NCBI GenBank assembly: GCA_900596015.1
Contig: UVIF01000023.1
Span: 372,001 to 436,000, forward strand
Reading direction: 5' to 3'
DNA from: Pseudomonas viridiflava
GTDB taxonomy: Bacteria > Pseudomonadota > Gammaproteobacteria > Pseudomonadales > Pseudomonadaceae
Length of the DNA stretch: 64,000 nucleotides
The translations under genes were made by a program, and so were the position numbers. Positions 34,836 to 44,210 of this stretch are shown here, in pieces (the stretch's first letter is position 1; every line of letters starts with the position of its first letter). The notes below the pieces were generated by a model. The model was not told the DNA's origin and did no database searches. It was given only the letters and a program-made list of their open reading frames with translations.

Positions 34836-36916
34836 CTGAACAACGCCAACTTCATGACCTTGCCAAGCACGCCGGCATTGCGGTCGACTGGACCGACGCC
34901 AACGGCAAGCCACAAACGGTCGCCGACGGCGTCCTGCGCAAGGTGCTGCATGGCCTGGGTCATCCCGCCGATTCGGTGCAGGAGGTCGAGCAGAGCCTGG
35001 ACGAGTTGCGCAAGACAGCGCAGTCGCATCGCCTGCCGCCGTTGTTGACGGTCGAACACGGTGAGCCACTCGACCTTGCCCGGTTCTTCGAGCCGGGTAC
35101 GGCGTGCGAAGTCCATCTGGAGGACGGCAGCACGCTGTCCGTAAGCCTGGACAAGCACGGCGCCCTCCCGGGCCTGTTGCCTGTCGGCTACCAGGACGTG
35201 CACATCGAACAGCAGCATTTTACCCTGGCCGTGGCGCCCTCACGCTGCTACAGCGTCGCCGACGCCTATGGCCAGGATGCGGCCCACGCCTGGGGGTTGG
35301 GTGTTCAACTGTACGCCGTGCGTCGTGGCGGGGATGGTGGCTTCGGCGATACTCAAGCACTGGAGACGCTGGTGCGCAGCGCCGGCGAACGCGGCGCCGA
35401 TGCCTTGGCGATCAGCCCCATGCACGCCATGAGCAGCAGCGACAACACCCGCTACAGCCCCTACTCGCCTTCGAGCCGGCTGTTTCTCAACAGCTTGTAC
35501 GCCGCGCCTGCTGCAGTGCTCGGTGAGGATGCCGTGCGCACCGCCATCGAAACGTCCGGGTTGAGCGATACCCTGCAGGCCCTGGAAGCCCTGCCGCTGG
35601 TCGATTGGCCGGCGGCTGCCGGCGCCAAACAGCGCCTGCTGCGCGCCCTCTACGACAGCTTTTGCCAGACCGAACATCCCCTTAATGCGGATTTCAGCGC
35701 ATTCCGTCACACCGGTGGCGAAGCGCTGGAGAATCACTGCCGCTACGAAGCGCTGCAGGCCGACTTCAAGGCTCGCGGCGAAAGCCTGGACTGGCGCCAG
35801 TGGCCCCAGCAGTGGCACGACCCTCGCGGTACCGCCGTAGCCGAATTCGCGGCAGCCAATCGCGATGAGATCGCCTTTCACGCGTTCTGCCAGTGGCTGA
35901 TCGACCGTTGCCTGGCCAAGGTGCAACAAGCGGCGCGCAGCAGCGGCATGAAGATTGGTCTCATCGCCGATCTTGCCGTGGGTGCCGACGGTGCCGGCAG
36001 CCAGGCCTGGAGCCGCCAGGACGAGTTGCTCGCCGACCTGACCGTGGGCGCACCACCCGACATTTTGAATCGCTCGGGGCAAAGCTGGGGCATCTCGGCA
36101 TTCTCCCCCGAGGGTCTGCAGCGCAATGGTTTCCGCGCGTTCATCGAGATGCTGCGGGCCAACTTCGCCCACGCCGGTGGCCTGCGCATCGACCACATCA
36201 TGGGCTTGCAACGCCTGTGGCTGATTCCAGCCGACGCCAAGCCTGGGGAAGGCGCCTACCTGCAATTTCCCATCGACGACATGCTGCGCCTGCTCGCCCT
36301 TGAATCCCATCGTCACCAGGCAGTGGTGCTCGGCGAAGACCTCGGCACGGTGCCCGATGGCCTGCGTGAGAAGCTCGCAGCCAGGCAGATGCTGGGGATG
36401 CGCGTGCTGCTGTTCGAGCAGAACGACGGCGTATTCATCGAGAATCAAGCGTGGCCGGATAATGCCTTGGCCACCTCGACCACCCACGATCTGCCGACCC
36501 TCAACGGTTGGTGGCGCGGACGTGACATCGACTGGAATCGCGACCTCGAGCTGATCGACGAGCCGACCGAGAAACATTGGCGCGAAACCCGCGAACACGA
36601 GCGTCGCGCATTGCGCCAGGTACTCGCGCACGAGCTGCAGCAGAGCCAGGTGGACGGCGTCGACGATATCGACGCGATCATCGATGCCAGCACCCGCTTC
36701 CTTGGCCAGACCCCTGCTCCGCTGGTATTGCTGCCGATCGACGATGCCTTGGGTATCGAAGAACAGGCCAACCTGCCGGGCACCATAGACAGCCATCCCA
36801 ATTGGCGCCGCCGCTACAGCGCCCATGCCCAGAATCTTCTCGACGATGAAGACGCTGCCAGACGCCTAGAGCTGCTGGCCTGCGCCCGCCAACAAGCCAG
36901 TGAGCGTTACCGATGA
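34832..36916 (+). CDS. malQ: 4-alpha-glucanotransferase (amylomaltase, GH77)
   Basis: Disproportionates malto-oligosaccharides, moving glucan segments between chains and releasing glucose. The 694-residue length is typical of the longer proteobacterial MalQ with an N-terminal extension. GH77 landmarks: SPYSPSSRLFLNSLYAAP, the nucleophile Asp454 in GLRIDHIMGLQRLWLIP, the acid/base Glu502 in VVLGEDLGTVP, and TTHDLPTLNGWW. It overlaps treZ upstream and treY downstream by four bases each, so stoichiometric translation with the trehalose-forming pair is likely. In this pathway it would supply chains of suitable length for TreY and recycle short maltosaccharides. Confidence 0.95.
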   Translation: MTEQRQLHDLAKHAGIAVDWTDANGKPQTVADGVLRKVLHGLGHPADSVQEVEQSLDELRKTAQSHRLPPLLTVEHGEPLDLARFFEPGTACEVHLEDGSTLSVSLDKHGALPGLLPVGYQDVHIEQQHFTLAVAPSRCYSVADAYGQDAAHAWGLGVQLYAVRRGGDGGFGDTQALETLVRSAGERGADALAISPMHAMSSSDNTRYSPYSPSSRLFLNSLYAAPAAVLGEDAVRTAIETSGLSDTLQALEALPLVDWPAAAGAKQRLLRALYDSFCQTEHPLNADFSAFRHTGGEALENHCRYEALQADFKARGESLDWRQWPQQWHDPRGTAVAEFAAANRDEIAFHAFCQWLIDRCLAKVQQAARSSGMKIGLIADLAVGADGAGSQAWSRQDELLADLTVGAPPDILNRSGQSWGISAFSPEGLQRNGFRAFIEMLRANFAHAGGLRIDHIMGLQRLWLIPADAKPGEGAYLQFPIDDMLRLLALESHRHQAVVLGEDLGTVPDGLREKLAARQMLGMRVLLFEQNDGVFIENQAWPDNALATSTTHDLPTLNGWWRGRDIDWNRDLELIDEPTEKHWRETREHERRALRQVLAHELQQSQVDGVDDIDAIIDASTRFLGQTPAPLVLLPIDDALGIEEQANLPGTIDSHPNWRRRYSAHAQNLLDDEDAARRLELLACARQQASERYR

Positions 36917-39702
36917 AAAAAATGACGGCCAGCGTTCGGCTGCAGTTGCACAAGGATTTCACCCTGGATGATGCCGCTCGCCTGGTGCCGTATTTTTCCC
37001 GGCTCGGCATCAGCCATGTGTACGCGTCTCCCATTCTCAAAGCCCGCCCGGGCTCGATGCACGGCTACGACGTCGTCGACCCTACCCAGGTCAACCCCGA
37101 ACTGGGTGGCCAGCCCGCGCTGGAGCGGCTGATCGCAGCGCTGCGCGAGCACGACATGGGTTTCATCCTGGACATCGTGTCCAACCACATGGCCGTAGGG
37201 GGTGCGCACAACCCGTGGTGGCTGGACCTGCTCGAGTGGGGGCGTCGCAGCCCGTATTCGGAGTTCTTCGACATTCAGTGGCACTCGCCCGACCCATTGC
37301 TCGAAGGCCAGCTGTTGCTGCCGTTTCTGGGCAGTGACTACGGCGCCGCCCTGCAAGCTGGCGAGCTGGTGCTCAAGTTCGACGCCGAACAAGGCAGCTT
37401 TTTCGTTGAGCACTACGAGCATCGCTTCCCGATCTGCCCCATCGACTATCCGCACATTCTGGCTGCGTCCGGCAATGCGCCGATCAGCGAACTGGGCGCG
37501 CGCTTCGCCAACTTGCATGGCAGCGACGATGCGTACGGCGAGGCGCGCGCATTGCAAGCCGATCTGGCGAACCGCGCCGCAAGTAGCGGTCTGGGCGATG
37601 CCATCCAGGCGTCCCTGGCCCAATTCGACGCCACCAGCGAGGCAGGCTTCAAGCGCCTGCATGAGCTGCTGGAGCGGCAGTCCTATCGACTGGCCAGCTG
37701 GCGCACCGCCGGTGACGACATCAACTGGCGGCGCTTCTTCGACGTCAACGAGCTGGGCGGCCTGCGTGTCGAGCGTCCAGCGGTGTTCGAAGCGACTCAT
37801 GCGAAGATCTTCGAGCTGATCGGCGCAGGTCTGGTGGACGGCTTGCGTATCGACCACATCGACGGCCTGGCCGACCCGCGCGGCTACTCGCGCAAACTGC
37901 GACGTCGGGTCAATGCCCTGTTGCAGCAGCGCCCCGAGTCCGCACGCATCGACCATGTACCGATCTACGTCGAGAAGATTCTGGGCGCAGGCGAAACCCT
38001 GCACCGTGACTGGCAGGTCGATGGCACCACCGGCTACGAGTTCATGAACCAGGTATCGTTGCTGCAGCACGATCCTGCTGGCGAGCAGCCACTGGGCGAG
38101 CTGTGGAGCCGCGTCAGCGGACGTCCCAGCGAATTCATCGAAGAAGCCCACGTAGCCCGCAACCTGGTGCTCAACGGCTCGCTCGCCGGCGATTTCGAAT
38201 CCGTGGCCCAAGCCCTGCTGCAAGTGGCACGCGGCGACCTGATGAGCCGCGACCTGACCCTGGGCGCGATCCGTCGGGCGCTGCAAGAGCTGATCGTGCA
38301 CTTCCCGGTTTACCGTACCTACATCAACCCGTGCGGACGTCCGGCCGAAGACGAAGCCTTCTTCCAGAAGGCCATGGAAGGGGCACGCGGTACCCTCGGC
38401 GAAGCAGATTGGCCGGTCCTCGATTACCTGCAGCGCTGGCTGGGTGGCGAACGCTGGCGTGCCTTGCCTATCGGACGTCGACGCAAACTGATTCGCCATG
38501 CCTGCGTGCGCTTCCAGCAACTGACATCGCCAGCAGCCGCCAAGGCTGTCGAAGACACCGCCTTCTACCGCTCCGCCGTGCTGCTTTCGCGCAACGACGT
38601 CGGTTTCGAAACCGAACTGTTCGCCGGCACCCCGGAAGCATTCGACCAGGCCTGCCAGCAGCGCCTCGAAGATTTCCCGGACAATCTGCTGGCCACCGCT
38701 ACTCACGACCACAAGCGTGGCGAAGACACCCGCACGCGGCTGGCCGTGCTCAGCGAGCGGGCACCTTGGTACGTCGAGCAAGTGCAGCAATGGCTGGAAC
38801 TGGCTGCGCCCCTGCGCAGTGCCTTCGGCGACGGCCATGCACCAAGCGGTGGCGACGAACTGATGCTGTACCAGGCACTGCTGGGCAGTTGGCCGCTGGA
38901 CCTGCGCAGTGACGACGTCGAAGGCCTGACCGCCTATGCCGAGCGCCTCTACCAATGGCAGCAAAAGGCGTTGCGCGAAGCCAAGCTGATCAGCAGTTGG
39001 AGTGCGCCGAACGAAGCCTACGAAAAGGCCTGCCGTGATTTCCTCGAGCAGTTGCTGTTGAGCGAGCAAGGTCGTCCGCTGCGCGATGCCATTGCCGCCG
39101 CCAGCCGCACCATTGCGCCCAGCGGCGCGTTGGACAGCCTGGTGCAAACCCTGCTGCGCATGACCGTGCCTGGCATCCCCGATCTGTACCAGGGCGCCGA
39201 GTACTGGGATTTCAGCCTGGTCGATCCGGACAACCGTCGCCCTGTGGACTACGCTGCGCGCGAGCGCTCGCTCGACGCACGCCCTGCAGTCAGCGAGTTG
39301 CTGCAGAACTGGCATGATGGTCGCATCAAGCAGGCCATGATCCAGCGCACGCTTCAAGCCCGTGCTGCACACCCGGCGCTGTTCCGTGACGGCAGCTATC
39401 AGAAGCTCGACGTCCAGGGCGTGCATGCCGAGCGCATTCACGCGTTCGCTCGCGTACTGGACGGGATGATGGCCGTAGTGATCGTGCCGCGTCTGGCCAG
39501 CGGCCTTTTGGCCGACGCACAGACGCCATTGATCGAGGCCAGCGCCTGGGGCGACACCCGTGTCGTTTTGCCATCGGTGCAATCCGGGGCTACATTGAAG
39601 GGACTTTTCTCCGACCACGCAGTCACAGCAGAGAAGGAATTGTTGGTGAGCACTGCGCTGAAAGAGTTTCCCGTCAATCTCTTCCTACAAAGTGAGCTGT
39701 AA
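36913..39702 (+). CDS. treY: Malto-oligosyltrehalose synthase (GH13)
   Basis: Isomerises the reducing-end glucose of alpha-1,4-glucan into an alpha,alpha-1,1 linkage, giving malto-oligosyltrehalose for TreZ. The 929-residue protein opens with SVRLQLHKDFTLDDAARLVPYFSRLGISHVYASP, typical of TreY. The nucleophile is Asp314 in GLRIDHIDGLADP, the acid/base Glu354 in IYVEKILG, and the third aspartate is Asp599 in ATATHDHKRGEDTR. The long insertion between barrel elements is normal for this family. The start overlaps the malQ stop by four bases, and a small DUF2934 gene follows 14 bases after its stop. Confidence 0.96.
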   Translation: MKKMTASVRLQLHKDFTLDDAARLVPYFSRLGISHVYASPILKARPGSMHGYDVVDPTQVNPELGGQPALERLIAALREHDMGFILDIVSNHMAVGGAHNPWWLDLLEWGRRSPYSEFFDIQWHSPDPLLEGQLLLPFLGSDYGAALQAGELVLKFDAEQGSFFVEHYEHRFPICPIDYPHILAASGNAPISELGARFANLHGSDDAYGEARALQADLANRAASSGLGDAIQASLAQFDATSEAGFKRLHELLERQSYRLASWRTAGDDINWRRFFDVNELGGLRVERPAVFEATHAKIFELIGAGLVDGLRIDHIDGLADPRGYSRKLRRRVNALLQQRPESARIDHVPIYVEKILGAGETLHRDWQVDGTTGYEFMNQVSLLQHDPAGEQPLGELWSRVSGRPSEFIEEAHVARNLVLNGSLAGDFESVAQALLQVARGDLMSRDLTLGAIRRALQELIVHFPVYRTYINPCGRPAEDEAFFQKAMEGARGTLGEADWPVLDYLQRWLGGERWRALPIGRRRKLIRHACVRFQQLTSPAAAKAVEDTAFYRSAVLLSRNDVGFETELFAGTPEAFDQACQQRLEDFPDNLLATATHDHKRGEDTRTRLAVLSERAPWYVEQVQQWLELAAPLRSAFGDGHAPSGGDELMLYQALLGSWPLDLRSDDVEGLTAYAERLYQWQQKALREAKLISSWSAPNEAYEKACRDFLEQLLLSEQGRPLRDAIAAASRTIAPSGALDSLVQTLLRMTVPGIPDLYQGAEYWDFSLVDPDNRRPVDYAARERSLDARPAVSELLQNWHDGRIKQAMIQRTLQARAAHPALFRDGSYQKLDVQGVHAERIHAFARVLDGMMAVVIVPRLASGLLADAQTPLIEASAWGDTRVVLPSVQSGATLKGLFSDHAVTAEKELLVSTALKEFPVNLFLQSEL

Positions 39703-39716
39703 TAAGGAGCGTTGAA

Positions 39717-40067
39717 ATGAGTGCCGACGATAAACGAGTCCGCGAATTCGCCTATCAGATCTGGGAATCCGAAGGTCAGCCCGAAGGGCAGGAGGAGCGT
39801 CATTGGGAAATGGCGCGAAAGCTGGCCGAAGCCGAAGCTCTGGCGCCTTCCAAGCCGGCCAAAGGCAAGGCGCCCGCCAAGCCGAAGGCAGCCGCTCAGC
39901 CCAAGCCCAAGCCAGCTGGCGAAGGCCCCGCCGCCAAACCCAAGGCCCCAGGCAAGGCTGCCGACCCGGCCGCCGCAGCTGTGGAGCCGGCCGCCAAGGC
40001 TGACGGTGATGCCAAGCCACCGGCACCGAAAAAGCCGCGGCCGCCGAAGAAGCCTGCTGCAAAGTGA
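39717..40067 (+). CDS. DUF2934 protein with Lys/Pro/Ala-rich tail
   Basis: A 116-residue protein in two parts. Residues 1-45 form the DUF2934 domain (VREFAYQIWESEGQPEGQEERHWEMARKLAEAE), a short helical unit of unknown function common near stress genes. Residues 50-116 are almost entirely Lys, Pro and Ala with repeated PKP/KAP/PAK steps, ending PKKPRPPKKPAAK; this strongly basic disordered tail recalls histone H1-like and AlgP-like proteins that bind DNA or polyanions. AAGGAG precedes the ATG closely. It is the fifth gene of the operon, at the position I recall for PA2161 in P. aeruginosa. No catalytic motif is present. Confidence 0.85.
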   Translation: MSADDKRVREFAYQIWESEGQPEGQEERHWEMARKLAEAEALAPSKPAKGKAPAKPKAAAQPKPKPAGEGPAAKPKAPGKAADPAAAAVEPAAKADGDAKPPAPKKPRPPKKPAAK

Positions 40068-40072
40068 CACCC

Positions 40073-40108
40073 GCCCGCGTACCCCTCCTACCTGGCACGC
40101 GGGCCCCT
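40073..40108 (+). terminator. Possible weak terminator after the DUF2934 gene
   Basis: GCCCGCGT (40073-40080) and ACGCGGGC (40097-40104) are perfect eight-base inverted repeats around a 16-base loop, followed by CCCCTTTT. The large loop and short T-run make this only a moderate candidate; it could allow partial readthrough into glgX, which starts 181 bases downstream. Confidence 0.35.
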
Positions 40109-40288
40109 TTTGCGTCGGTCCAGCCTCAGGGCTGGATGACTGCAGTTACCGAACTTCACGTGTCCGTCACCCGGACGGCGCGTTCACTGACCTGTTGCCT
40201 GCCTCGACACCCCCGACTCTGAAGACACCGACGATGCTATGACATCTGCCTGCGCTGTATGCGTGCAAACCAAGAGCAAGGATCGACC

Positions 40289-42451
40289 ATGAGTCCGCAC
40301 AAGAAAGCTGCACCCGCGCCAGAACCGACCGAACCATCGCGTATTCGCGAAGGCCTGCCCTTCCCGCTTGGCGCCACCTGGACAGGTCTGGGTGTGAACT
40401 TCGCGCTGTTTTCCGCCAATGCCACCAAGGTCGAACTCTGCATCTTCGATGCCAGTGGCGAAGAGGAAATCGAGCGCATCGAGTTGCCCGAGTACACCGA
40501 CGAGATCTACCACGGCTACTTGCCCGACGCCCATCCAGGGCTGATCTACGGCTACCGTGTGCATGGCCCCTATGACCCCGAGAACGGTCACCGCTTCAAC
40601 CCCAACAAGTTGCTGATCGACCCCTACGCCAAGCAACTGGTGGGTGAACTCAAATGGTCGGAAGCCTTGTTCGGCTACACCATCGGCCATCCCGATGGTG
40701 ATCTCAGCTTCGACGAACGCGACAGCGCCCCCTTCGTGCCAAAGAGCAAAGTCATCGACCCGGCCTACACCTGGGGCCGCGACCACCGCGTCAGTGTGCC
40801 GTGGGACAAGACCATCTTCTATGAAGCCCATGTGCGCGGCCTGACCATGCAGCACCCTGCCGTGCCGGAGTCCCTGCGCGGGACCTTCGCCGGCCTGGCC
40901 GTGCCGGAAGTGGTCGACCATCTGAAGAAGCTCGGGGTGACGTCGATCGAGTTGCTGCCGATCCATGGCTTCGTCAACGACCAGCACCTGTTGCAGAAAG
41001 GTCTGAACAACTACTGGGGCTACAACAGCATCGCGTTTTTCGCGCCGCATTCGCGTTATATCGCCAGCGGCAAGATCGCCGAATTCAAGGAGATGATCGC
41101 GCACCTGCACGACGCCGGCCTGGAAGTCATTCTCGACGTGGTCTATAACCACACCGCCGAAGGCAACGAGCAGGGCCCGACGCTGTCGATGCGCGGCATC
41201 GACAACGCCTCCTACTATCGCCTGATGCCCGAAAACAAGCGCTATTACATCAACGACTCCGGCACCGGCAACACGCTGGACCTGAGCCACCCCTGCGTGT
41301 TGCAGATGGTCACCGACTCGCTGCGCTACTGGGCCTCGGAAATGCACGTCGACGGCTTCCGCTTCGACCTGGCAACCATCCTGGGCCGCTACCACGACGG
41401 CTTCTCTGAACGTCACAGTTTTCTCGTCGCCTGTCGCCAGGACCCGGTGCTGCGCTCGGTGAAACTCATTGCCGAGCCGTGGGACTGTGGCCCCGGAGGT
41501 TATCAGGTGGGCGGCTTCGCGCCGGGCTGGGCCGAATGGAACGATCGCTTCCGTGACACCGTTCGGGCGTTCTGGAAAGGTGACGACGGCCAGCTTGCCG
41601 ACTTCGCCGCGCGCATGACCGGCTCGGGTGACATGTTCAACCAGCGCGGTCGTCGACCCTATTCGTCGGTCAACTTCATCACCGCGCACGATGGCTTCAC
41701 CCTGCGCGACCTGGTGTCGTACAACGACAAGCACAACGAAGACAACGAGGAAGACAACCAGGACGGCACCAGCAACAACGTCTCCTGGAACCACGGTGTC
41801 GAAGGCCCCAGTGACGATCCTGAAATCATCGAACTGCGCCTGCGCCAGATGCGCAACTTCTTCACCACGTTGCTGTTCTCCCAGGGTACGCCGATGATCG
41901 TCGCCGGCGACGAGTTCTCGCGCACCCAGGGTGGCAACAACAATGCGTACTGCCAGGACAGCGAAATCGGCTGGGTCAACTGGGAGCTCGACGAAGACGG
42001 CAAGGGCCTGCTGCGTTTCGTCAAACGCCTGATCAAGCTGCGCGACAGTTACCCGATCCTGCGCCGCAACCGTTTCCTGGTCGGCGAGTACAACGAAGCC
42101 ATCGGTGTCAAGGATGTGACCTGGCTTGATCCATTGGGCAACGAAATGACCGCCGAGCAATGGGAAGACGCCCATGGCCGCTGCCTGGGGATGATGCTCG
42201 ATGGCCGCGCGCAGCCCAGTGGCATTCGCAAACCGGGGGCCGATGCGACCCTGCTGCTGATCGTCAATGCCCACCATGACGTCGTCAACTTCACCCTTCC
42301 CGAAGTACCGGAAGGTGAATACTGGAACTGCCGAATCGACACCAACCGTCCGGATCTGGGTGAGCACGAGCGTCTGGAATTCGGCAGCGAATTCCAGGTG
42401 ACCGGTCGCTCGATGCTGATGTTCGAACTGCACCGGGATGTCGAAGAATGA
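40289..42451 (+). CDS. glgX: Glycogen debranching enzyme (isoamylase type, GH13)
   Basis: Hydrolyses alpha-1,6 branches in glycogen or limit dextrins. The 720-residue protein has an N-terminal CBM48 domain (GATWTGLGVNFALFSANATKVELCIFD), the TreX/GlgX block EAHVRGLTMQHPAVPE, nucleophile Asp360 in DGFRFDLATILGR, acid/base Glu396 in LIAEPWDCGPGGYQVG, and Asp468 in TAHDGFTLRDLVSYNDKHNE. The ATG at 40289 follows AGCAAGGATC, whereas the in-frame ATG at 40259 lacks a site. Its stop overlaps the start of the acyl-CoA dehydrogenase gene by four bases, tying carbohydrate and lipid-type genes into one transcript. Confidence 0.95.
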   Translation: MSPHKKAAPAPEPTEPSRIREGLPFPLGATWTGLGVNFALFSANATKVELCIFDASGEEEIERIELPEYTDEIYHGYLPDAHPGLIYGYRVHGPYDPENGHRFNPNKLLIDPYAKQLVGELKWSEALFGYTIGHPDGDLSFDERDSAPFVPKSKVIDPAYTWGRDHRVSVPWDKTIFYEAHVRGLTMQHPAVPESLRGTFAGLAVPEVVDHLKKLGVTSIELLPIHGFVNDQHLLQKGLNNYWGYNSIAFFAPHSRYIASGKIAEFKEMIAHLHDAGLEVILDVVYNHTAEGNEQGPTLSMRGIDNASYYRLMPENKRYYINDSGTGNTLDLSHPCVLQMVTDSLRYWASEMHVDGFRFDLATILGRYHDGFSERHSFLVACRQDPVLRSVKLIAEPWDCGPGGYQVGGFAPGWAEWNDRFRDTVRAFWKGDDGQLADFAARMTGSGDMFNQRGRRPYSSVNFITAHDGFTLRDLVSYNDKHNEDNEEDNQDGTSNNVSWNHGVEGPSDDPEIIELRLRQMRNFFTTLLFSQGTPMIVAGDEFSRTQGGNNNAYCQDSEIGWVNWELDEDGKGLLRFVKRLIKLRDSYPILRRNRFLVGEYNEAIGVKDVTWLDPLGNEMTAEQWEDAHGRCLGMMLDGRAQPSGIRKPGADATLLLIVNAHHDVVNFTLPEVPEGEYWNCRIDTNRPDLGEHERLEFGSEFQVTGRSMLMFELHRDVEE

Positions 42452-43455
42452 AACCGACCCTGACCGAGGCTCTGACCTGGCCAGCGCAGGGCTACGCCGA
42501 CACTGCGGCACTGGGCAAGGAGCTGCGGCGGCTGTGCGCCTCGGGCCTGGACAGCCTGCCGTTGCCTGCCGGTGGCGACACCTTGCAGCGCTGGCAGTGC
42601 CTGGCCGCCGTAGCCGGGCATGACCTGGGCCTGTGCAAACTGTACGAAGGCCACACTGACGCCTTGGCCATCATGCAGGAACTGGGCGCCGATCCCGCGC
42701 CCGAGGGCTCGATCTGGGGCACTTGGGCCTCGGAGCCGCCGCAGGCACGGGTGATGGTTCGCCAGGAAGGTGACCGTGTGCTGCTCAGCGGCCGCAAGGC
42801 CTGGTGCTCGGGCGCCAGCGTGGTCACCCATGGCCTGCTCACGGCGTGGGATGACGATGGCCAGCAACAACTGGTCGCCGTGCCGATGGACCAAGCCAAT
42901 CTGTGCGTCACCGATGACGGCTGGAACGCGGTGGGCATGGCTAACACCGGCAGCGTCGAGATCCTGCTGGAGAACGCCGAGGGCTGGTACGTCGGAACCG
43001 CAGGGAGCTACCTCAACCGCCCCGGTTTCTGGTTGGGCGGTATCGGCATCGCCGCATGCTGGTTCGGTGCTGCTCGTGAGCTTGGCCGCTATCTGGCCCA
43101 GCACTGCCATGCTCGGCCCGAACCTCATGCACTGGCGCACCTGGGCGCAGTGGACCGGGCACTCGGTGCCTGCATTGCTGTACTGCGCCAGGCCGCCGGT
43201 GCCGCCGACCTGCAGCCCGACGGCCATTTCGAGCATTCGGCGCGACTGTGCCGCGCGGTGGCTGAACACACCGCCGACACCGTCATCAGCCATGTCGGCC
43301 GAGCCCTGGGCGCCGGCCCGTACTGCAAGGATCCACATTTTGCCCGGTTGATCGCCGATCTGCCGGTGTACCTGCGACAGAGCCATGCCGAGCGCGATCT
43401 CGCCGCGCTGGGGCAATTGCTCGGCGCCCCCACGACACGGACCTGGAGTTTATGA
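42448..43455 (+). CDS. Acyl-CoA dehydrogenase-like flavoprotein
   Basis: A 335-residue member of the acyl-CoA dehydrogenase superfamily, shorter than the usual 380. The middle beta-domain is recognisable (GSIWGTWASEPPQARVMVRQEGDRVLLSGRKAWCSGASVVTHGLLTA, corresponding to the FAD-contacting segment), followed by a helical domain with GIGIAACWFGAARELGRYL. The N-terminal helical domain is reduced, and the classical catalytic Glu region is not obvious, so it may act on an unusual acyl or amine substrate. The start overlaps glgX (ATGA) and the stop overlaps the PIG-L gene (ATGA). Similar dehydrogenase/PIG-L/methyltransferase neighbours occur in other proteobacteria, usually with a glycosyltransferase, but I know of no assigned product. 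Confidence 0.78.
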   Translation: MKPTLTEALTWPAQGYADTAALGKELRRLCASGLDSLPLPAGGDTLQRWQCLAAVAGHDLGLCKLYEGHTDALAIMQELGADPAPEGSIWGTWASEPPQARVMVRQEGDRVLLSGRKAWCSGASVVTHGLLTAWDDDGQQQLVAVPMDQANLCVTDDGWNAVGMANTGSVEILLENAEGWYVGTAGSYLNRPGFWLGGIGIAACWFGAARELGRYLAQHCHARPEPHALAHLGAVDRALGACIAVLRQAAGAADLQPDGHFEHSARLCRAVAEHTADTVISHVGRALGAGPYCKDPHFARLIADLPVYLRQSHAERDLAALGQLLGAPTTRTWSL

Positions 43456-44210
43456 AAGAAAACCCTATCGTAGGCCAGGGTACGCCCTTGCAGGCCTGGC
43501 GCGGCTCGCGGCACCTGGCCGAACTGCCGTTGATCGACGCGCAGACATTGGTGCCGGCCGGCTCGCGGGCGGTGATCATTGCTCCACATCCAGATGACGA
43601 AGTGCTGGGTTGCGGTGGGCTGCTGCAATTGTTGGCGGGCCTGGACCGGCAGATCCTGATCATCTCCGTCACCGACGGCAGTGCGAGCCATCCAGGCTCG
43701 CAGACCTGGCCGGCCGAACGCCTCAGTGCAGTGCGCCCGCAGGAGAGCGCCGAGGCGCTGCACCGACTGGGCCTGCCGTTGCACAGCCTGCAATGGATTC
43801 GCGGAGGCTTTGCCGACAGCGGCGTGGCGCACGAGGAGCAACGCCTGACCGAGTTCATTCAGCGCTACCTCAAGCCCACTGATGTGGTGTTCAGCACTTG
43901 GTGCAACGATGGCCACACCGACCATGAGGCGGTAGGCCGCGCGGGCGCAACGGCAGCCGCGGCTGCTGGCGCGAGCCATCATGAACTGCCGATCTGGACC
44001 TGGCACTGGGCACAACCCGAAGACGATCGGATACCCTGGGAGCGCGCGCGCAAACTGCCGCTGGACAAGGTCACGGTGGCACGCAAGAGCCATGCGGTTC
44101 ATGCCTTCGCCAGCCAGCTGGAAGGCGATCCGCAGATAGGCCTGGCGCCTGTGCTTCCACCCTATGTGCTGGAGCGGCTGCTGCAGCCGTTCGAGGTGGT
44201 TTTTCTATGA
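43452..44210 (+). CDS. PIG-L (LmbE-like) family N-deacetylase
   Basis: A 252-residue zinc-dependent deacetylase of the PIG-L/MshB/LmbE family, which removes N-acetyl groups from GlcNAc-containing glycolipids, mycothiol or bacillithiol precursors and antibiotics. The zinc and catalytic motif is AVIIAPHPDDEVLGCGG (PHPDDE at 45-50), and the second ligand motif is CNDGHTDHEAVG (HTDH at 155-158). No signal peptide is seen, so it acts in the cytoplasm. It overlaps the dehydrogenase gene upstream and the methyltransferase gene downstream by four bases each. The neighbouring methyltransferase suggests sequential deacetylation and N-methylation of an amino sugar, which is inference. Confidence 0.87.
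   Translation: MKENPIVGQGTPLQAWRGSRHLAELPLIDAQTLVPAGSRAVIIAPHPDDEVLGCGGLLQLLAGLDRQILIISVTDGSASHPGSQTWPAERLSAVRPQESAEALHRLGLPLHSLQWIRGGFADSGVAHEEQRLTEFIQRYLKPTDVVFSTWCNDGHTDHEAVGRAGATAAAAAGASHHELPIWTWHWAQPEDDRIPWERARKLPLDKVTVARKSHAVHAFASQLEGDPQIGLAPVLPPYVLERLLQPFEVVFL

Noticed and set aside
36907..39618. A 903-codon minus-strand frame opposite treY
   Set aside because: It shows shadow composition and no ribosome binding site or family motif; TreY on the other strand is complete.
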